In this document: positions 61,532 to 64,000 of the stretch, in pieces
How the letters are laid out: the number at the start of each line of letters is the position of its first letter
Position numbering within the stretch: the stretch's first letter is position 1
NCBI GenBank assembly: GCA_963743825.1
Contig: CAVURC010000014.1
Span: 80,932-144,931 of the forward strand
Direction: 5' to 3'
Length of the DNA stretch: 64,000 bases
Source: Sva-07 sp963743825
GTDB lineage: Bacteria; Actinomycetota; Acidimicrobiia; Acidimicrobiales; Ilumatobacteraceae
Notes under the pieces: model-generated
Database searches by the model: none
Told to the model about the DNA's origin: nothing
Seen by the model: only the letters and a program-made list of their open reading frames with translations
Position numbers and translations under genes: made by a program

Positions 61532-62326
61532 TCAGAAGTCGAGCGCGCCGTCTGCTCCTGCGTCGAGGGCGTCGGCGCCGTCGAGCGGCTCGAGCAGTGG
61601 GTCCGCCGTGGCCCAGAGGCCGCCTGCAGGTTCGTCCAGCCGCAGCGCATCGTCCAATGGGACCTCGACGAACTCGACGACCTCGAACCGTCCTGCGAAC
61701 TCGTCGATCTCTTCCTTTGGTGTTTCGACGTTGGCATCGACTTTCCAAGCGGCGGAATCGTCGAGTGGCGACTGCTTGACATCGTCGAGTTTCAGGACCT
61801 CCTCGCCCAGAGTCCACTCCCCGAGCATCTCCGCGTCCGTGTCGAAGGGGGCATCCTTGTGTCCGGCGAGGTCATCCTCAGTCGGCTCGGAACCCGTATC
61901 AAACGGCGCCTGGTCCGTCGTACCGACAAGATCATCCATCGTCGGCTTCGGACCCGTATCGAACGGCGCCTCCTTCATCCCGACAAGATCATCCATCGTC
62001 GGCTTCGGACCCGTGTCGAACGGCGCCTCCTTCATCCCGACAAGATCATCCATCGTCGGCTTCGGACCCGTATCGAACGGCGCCTCGTTCGTCGTACCAA
62101 CAAGATCGTCCTTCGTCGGCTTCGGACCCGTATCGAACGTCGCGTCCTTGTCGCCGGTCGTCCACTTGAAGCGGCCGTCCGAGACCGCGTCGCGGTCGAC
62201 GTCCTGATCGCCGCCGCTCGATGGGTCCACGACCATGAAGCGTTGATCCGGGTCGTCGGTGGGCGCCGTCGACTTCAGCGGCTGGTCGCCGCGCCTCATC
62301 GGCTTCTGTCCGGCCTTGTCGGTCAC
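61532..62326 (-). CDS. Acidic tandem-repeat protein of unknown function
   Basis: GTG 62326 opens TDKAGQKPMRRGDQPLKSTA. The 264-residue protein is strongly acidic and appears disordered. Its core is five tandem units of 19-20 residues of the form APFDTGPKPTMDDLVGMKE, two of them identical, with diverging ends (ATFDTGPKPTKDDLVG and APFDTGSEPTEDDLAG). The C-terminal 80 residues continue acidic (EEIDEFAGRFEVVEFVEVPL). There is no signal peptide or helix. I do not recognise the family. It sits head-to-head with a SET-domain gene. Confidence 0.75.
   Translation of the reverse strand: MTDKAGQKPMRRGDQPLKSTAPTDDPDQRFMVVDPSSGGDQDVDRDAVSDGRFKWTTGDKDATFDTGPKPTKDDLVGTTNEAPFDTGPKPTMDDLVGMKEAPFDTGPKPTMDDLVGMKEAPFDTGPKPTMDDLVGTTDQAPFDTGSEPTEDDLAGHKDAPFDTDAEMLGEWTLGEEVLKLDDVKQSPLDDSAAWKVDANVETPKEEIDEFAGRFEVVEFVEVPLDDALRLDEPAGGLWATADPLLEPLDGADALDAGADGALDF
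61865..62157 (-). repeat. 57/60-base coding tandem repeat
   Basis: Five units start at about 61866, 61925, 61982, 62039 and 62099, with spacings close to 57 or 60 bases. Units at 61925 and 61982 differ by a single base (CCGTATC against CCGTGTC). Near identity at DNA level indicates recent duplication, and unit number may vary between strains. Confidence 0.85.
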
Positions 62327-62387
62327 GTCAGTGCTCCTCTCGAACGATCTGACGACATGGTAGTTGTGGCGGTGATCGGCCGATACT

Positions 62388-62399
62388 GGGAGTACTCCC
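62388..62399. promoter_or_regulatory. 12-base palindrome in the divergent SET/repeat-protein promoter
   Basis: GGGAGTACTCCC is a perfect palindrome 37 bases upstream of the SET gene start and 62 bases upstream of the repeat-protein start. Its position in a 109-base divergent region fits a shared operator. No regulator is known. Confidence 0.4.
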
Positions 62400-62435
62400 G
62401 GTTCCCGCGCACACCGCGAACAGTAGGTTCGGACC

Positions 62436-62852
62436 GTGCTCGATCGATCGGCTCGCAGCGGTTTGCTCGTACTCGACTCACCCGGTGCCGGACGCGGCGT
62501 GTTCGCCGGTCGGGACTTCAGCATCGGCGAGGTCATCGAAGTCGCCCCGGTCCTGGTTATCCCGGCCGCACAAGTGGCTTCGCTCCTGGCAACCGGGTTG
62601 CGATACTACGTCTGGCACTGGGGAAGTTCAGTTGCCGTCGGGCTGGGGATCATCAGCCTCGTCAACCACGGTACGCCGCCGAATGCGCGGTGGTCAGCAA
62701 ACCACGCGACCGGCGAGCTGACGCTCACCGCAATTGCTCGTCTGGTTCCGGGCACCGAAATCCTGGTGGACTACTCCAACGGTGGGGAACGACCGCTGAG
62801 TTTCGAGCCCCGCCCGACCGCCTCCGCGGCAGTCGTCACAAAAGGGGTCTGA
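62436..62852 (+). CDS. SET-domain protein (putative lysine methyltransferase)
   Basis: GTG 62436 opens LDRSARSGLLVLDSPGAGRG. The 138-residue protein has SET motif I GAGRGVFAGRDFSIGEVIEV, motif III-like GLGIISLVNHGTPPNARWSA (NH) and motif IV VPGTEILVDYSNGGERPLSF (E-x-L-x-D-Y with the SET Tyr). Pre- and post-SET domains are absent. SET enzymes transfer methyl from SAM to protein lysines. Such minimal bacterial SET proteins are poorly characterised. The adjacent Lys-containing repeat protein is a possible partner, by inference only. Confidence 0.83.
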   Translation: MLDRSARSGLLVLDSPGAGRGVFAGRDFSIGEVIEVAPVLVIPAAQVASLLATGLRYYVWHWGSSVAVGLGIISLVNHGTPPNARWSANHATGELTLTAIARLVPGTEILVDYSNGGERPLSFEPRPTASAAVVTKGV

Positions 62853-62861
62853 CCCCTTTTG
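62839..62861. terminator. Bidirectional terminator between the SET gene and carD
   Basis: Perfect 11-base arms CAAAAGGGGTC and GACCCCTTTTG flank one T. The A-run on one side and T-run on the other give a rho-independent signal in both directions. The SET stop TGA lies at its centre (62850-62852). The core matches that of 30737-30765. Confidence 0.85.
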
Positions 62862-62867
62862 CAAGGT

Positions 62868-63392
62868 CTACTTCTTCTTCTTGGCTTCGGCGGCAGGGGC
62901 CTTGAGCACGCCCTTGGCCAGCGCGTCGTCGAGGTAGGCCTCGGCCTCTTCGGCCGAGACTTTCAGCGCCGGTGAGATCTCGGAGATGAGATTCACACGC
63001 GCCCGCTCGTACATGGTGCGCTCGGCTGCCGACAGCGACGCGTCACGGTTGCGAGCAGCCAGGTTCCGGACCACTTCGGCGACCTGGTAGACGTCGCCGC
63101 TCTTGAGCTTTTCCTGGTGGTTCTTGAAGCGACGGCTCCAGTTCGACGGCACGCGCGGGTCGGGCTTCGCGAGCACGGCCACGAGGTCTTCGAGCTCGTC
63201 GGCCGACACGGGCGGACGCACACCGACTTCGTCGGTGCTGGAGATCGGCACCTTGAGGGTCATCTCGTTGATGACCGTCTTGAGGATCAGGTAATCCTGC
63301 TTCTCGCCGAAGAACTCCATCTTCTTGGTCCCCATGACGACGCATGCGCCGTGCTGGGGATAGATGACGGTTTCGCCCTTCTTGAACTTCAC
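62868..63392 (-). CDS. carD: CarD-family transcription regulator
   Basis: GTG 63392 opens KFKKGETVIYPQHGACVVMG. The 174-residue protein has an N-terminal RNA polymerase beta-binding Tudor-like domain (TLKVPISSTDEVGVRPPVSA) and a C-terminal helical DNA-binding domain (VPSNWSRRFKNHQEKLKSGD, VYQVAEVVRNLAARNRDASL). The conserved Trp in PSNWSRR wedges the upstream bubble edge. CarD stabilises open complexes at rRNA and other promoters in actinobacteria. It ends in a Lys run (EAKKKK). Confidence 0.96.
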   Translation of the reverse strand: MKFKKGETVIYPQHGACVVMGTKKMEFFGEKQDYLILKTVINEMTLKVPISSTDEVGVRPPVSADELEDLVAVLAKPDPRVPSNWSRRFKNHQEKLKSGDVYQVAEVVRNLAARNRDASLSAAERTMYERARVNLISEISPALKVSAEEAEAYLDDALAKGVLKAPAAEAKKKK

Positions 63393-63531
63393 GCAGAACC
63401 TCGCCTGATCGGGGGTGGGGGCCGCGGGTGGACGCAGCGCCGTCACAGGTTACAGCGCCCCCACGCTGTTGAGTCCCGAAGCGGTGGAATGCAGTGTCGA
63501 GTGCGGTCGAAATCTGCCGGCCGCCGCGGTG

Positions 63532-63906
63532 TCAGCTGGCTGGGAGGTGGCAGACGGCCTCGACGTTGTTGCCGTCGGGATCACGCACGAACGCCCCGTA
63601 GTAGTTCGCGTGGTACTCGGGCCAGACGCGGGGTTCGTGCAACACCTCCGCACCTGCAGCCACGGCGGCCTCGAAGAAGGCTCGAACGGCTGCCCTGTCA
63701 GGGGCTGCGAACGCGATGTGCGATTCCCGGAACCCTGCGCCCGAGTCGAAGACGCCGATCCAGAAGTCCGGCTTCTCGGGCGTCCCGTACCCGATGGCGA
63801 CACCGAAGTCCATCTGGCGACTCGCGCCGAGCGGCGCGAGTACTGCGTCGTAGAACATCGAGCTGGCGTTCAGGTCTGCACACTGGATTCCGAGATGATC
63901 GAGCAT
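63532..63906 (-). CDS. VOC/glyoxalase-fold protein
   Basis: The 124-residue protein starts MLDHLGIQCADLNASSMFYD. VOC marks are DHLGIQCADL with the first metal His, SHIAFAAPDRAAVRAFFEAA, and YYGAFVRDPDGNNVEAVCHL with the terminal Glu. It resembles the PA2721-like lactoylglutathione-lyase relatives. No substrate can be given. Confidence 0.9.
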   Translation of the reverse strand: MLDHLGIQCADLNASSMFYDAVLAPLGASRQMDFGVAIGYGTPEKPDFWIGVFDSGAGFRESHIAFAAPDRAAVRAFFEAAVAAGAEVLHEPRVWPEYHANYYGAFVRDPDGNNVEAVCHLPAS

Positions 63907-63951
63907 GCGCCCAGCGTGTCATGCCAGACCGAAACGGGCGAACGCGTGGTG

Positions 63952-64000
63952 TCAGCCGCCGGCCAGCACCAACGTTTCGGCGAAGAGATCGAGAGCGGCC
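63952..64000 (-). CDS. C-terminal fragment of a gene entering from the right
   Basis: A minus-strand frame open to the window edge ends ALDLFAETLVLAGG followed by TGA (63952-63954). Only 15 codons are visible, so no family can be named. The helix-like, well-behaved ending and codon use make a real gene plausible. Confidence 0.35.
   Translation of the reverse strand, partial: AALDLFAETLVLAGG

Overview
The window is high-GC DNA (ATG/GTG starts, frequent 4-base ATGA/GTGA gene overlaps) that looks like a chromosomal segment of an actinobacterium. The gene set (CarD, GTP-type PEP carboxykinase, DUF177-rpmF-plsX-acpP-rnc-mutM-smc-ftsY, mreBCD with PBP2/RodA, DUF2786 plus HEXXH pair, maltokinase-cap-like protein) best suits a class such as Acidimicrobiia (Ilumatobacter-like). 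This placement is inference from gene content, not a database match.

Layout. 1-5.6 kb: a phosphoribosyltransferase-hydrolase fusion running off the left edge, an Hsp20 chaperone, a sugar isomerase-like/PfkB kinase pair, a membrane protein and an enoyl-CoA hydratase. 5.6-26 kb: a long housekeeping block, almost all on the minus strand (rpmB divergent at its head, then DAK2 protein, recG, rsmD, coaD, coiled-coil protein, DUF177, rpmF, plsX, acpP, rnc, mutM, smc, ftsY, acyl-CoA dehydrogenase, ffh, rpsP, khpA, rimM, trmD, rplS, yraN), i.e. ribosome biogenesis, SRP targeting, phospholipid initiation and chromosome condensation. 26-31 kb: PEP carboxykinase, L27/L21, a metallo-beta-lactamase-fold hydrolase and a HesB/IscA-like gene with an in-frame TGA. 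31-45 kb: RNase E/G, the rod-shape cluster mreB-mreC-mreD-PBP2-rodA, ndk, folC, clpX, clpP and trigger factor. 45-64 kb: more accessory genes (acyl-CoA synthetase, Ser/Thr kinase, SpoIIE-type phosphatase, lipoprotein, tRNA-Pro, metallohydrolase pair, TetR, tRNA-Gly, hydrolase, FKBP, aminotransferase, HIBADH-type dehydrogenase, a tandem-repeat protein divergent from a SET-domain protein, and CarD).

Most notable: (1) 30415-30723 encodes a HesB/IscA-like protein whose expected metal-binding cysteine codon is TGA, followed at the right distance by a small hairpin with a GG-starting loop. This is a strong selenocysteine candidate. (2) Eleven single-base frame breaks lie in otherwise intact genes, nine of them one extra base and two one missing base, usually in short G/C runs. 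They look like assembly or sequencing indels rather than decay, and the TGA does not belong to that error class. (3) Two copies of a 116-124 bp nested palindromic element (11331-11446 and 39940-40063) look like a mobile or REP-like repeat. (4) A 19-residue tandem-repeat protein lies head-to-head with a bacterial SET-domain protein.

Two tRNAs were found. No rRNA, CRISPR array, insertion sequence or prophage was seen.
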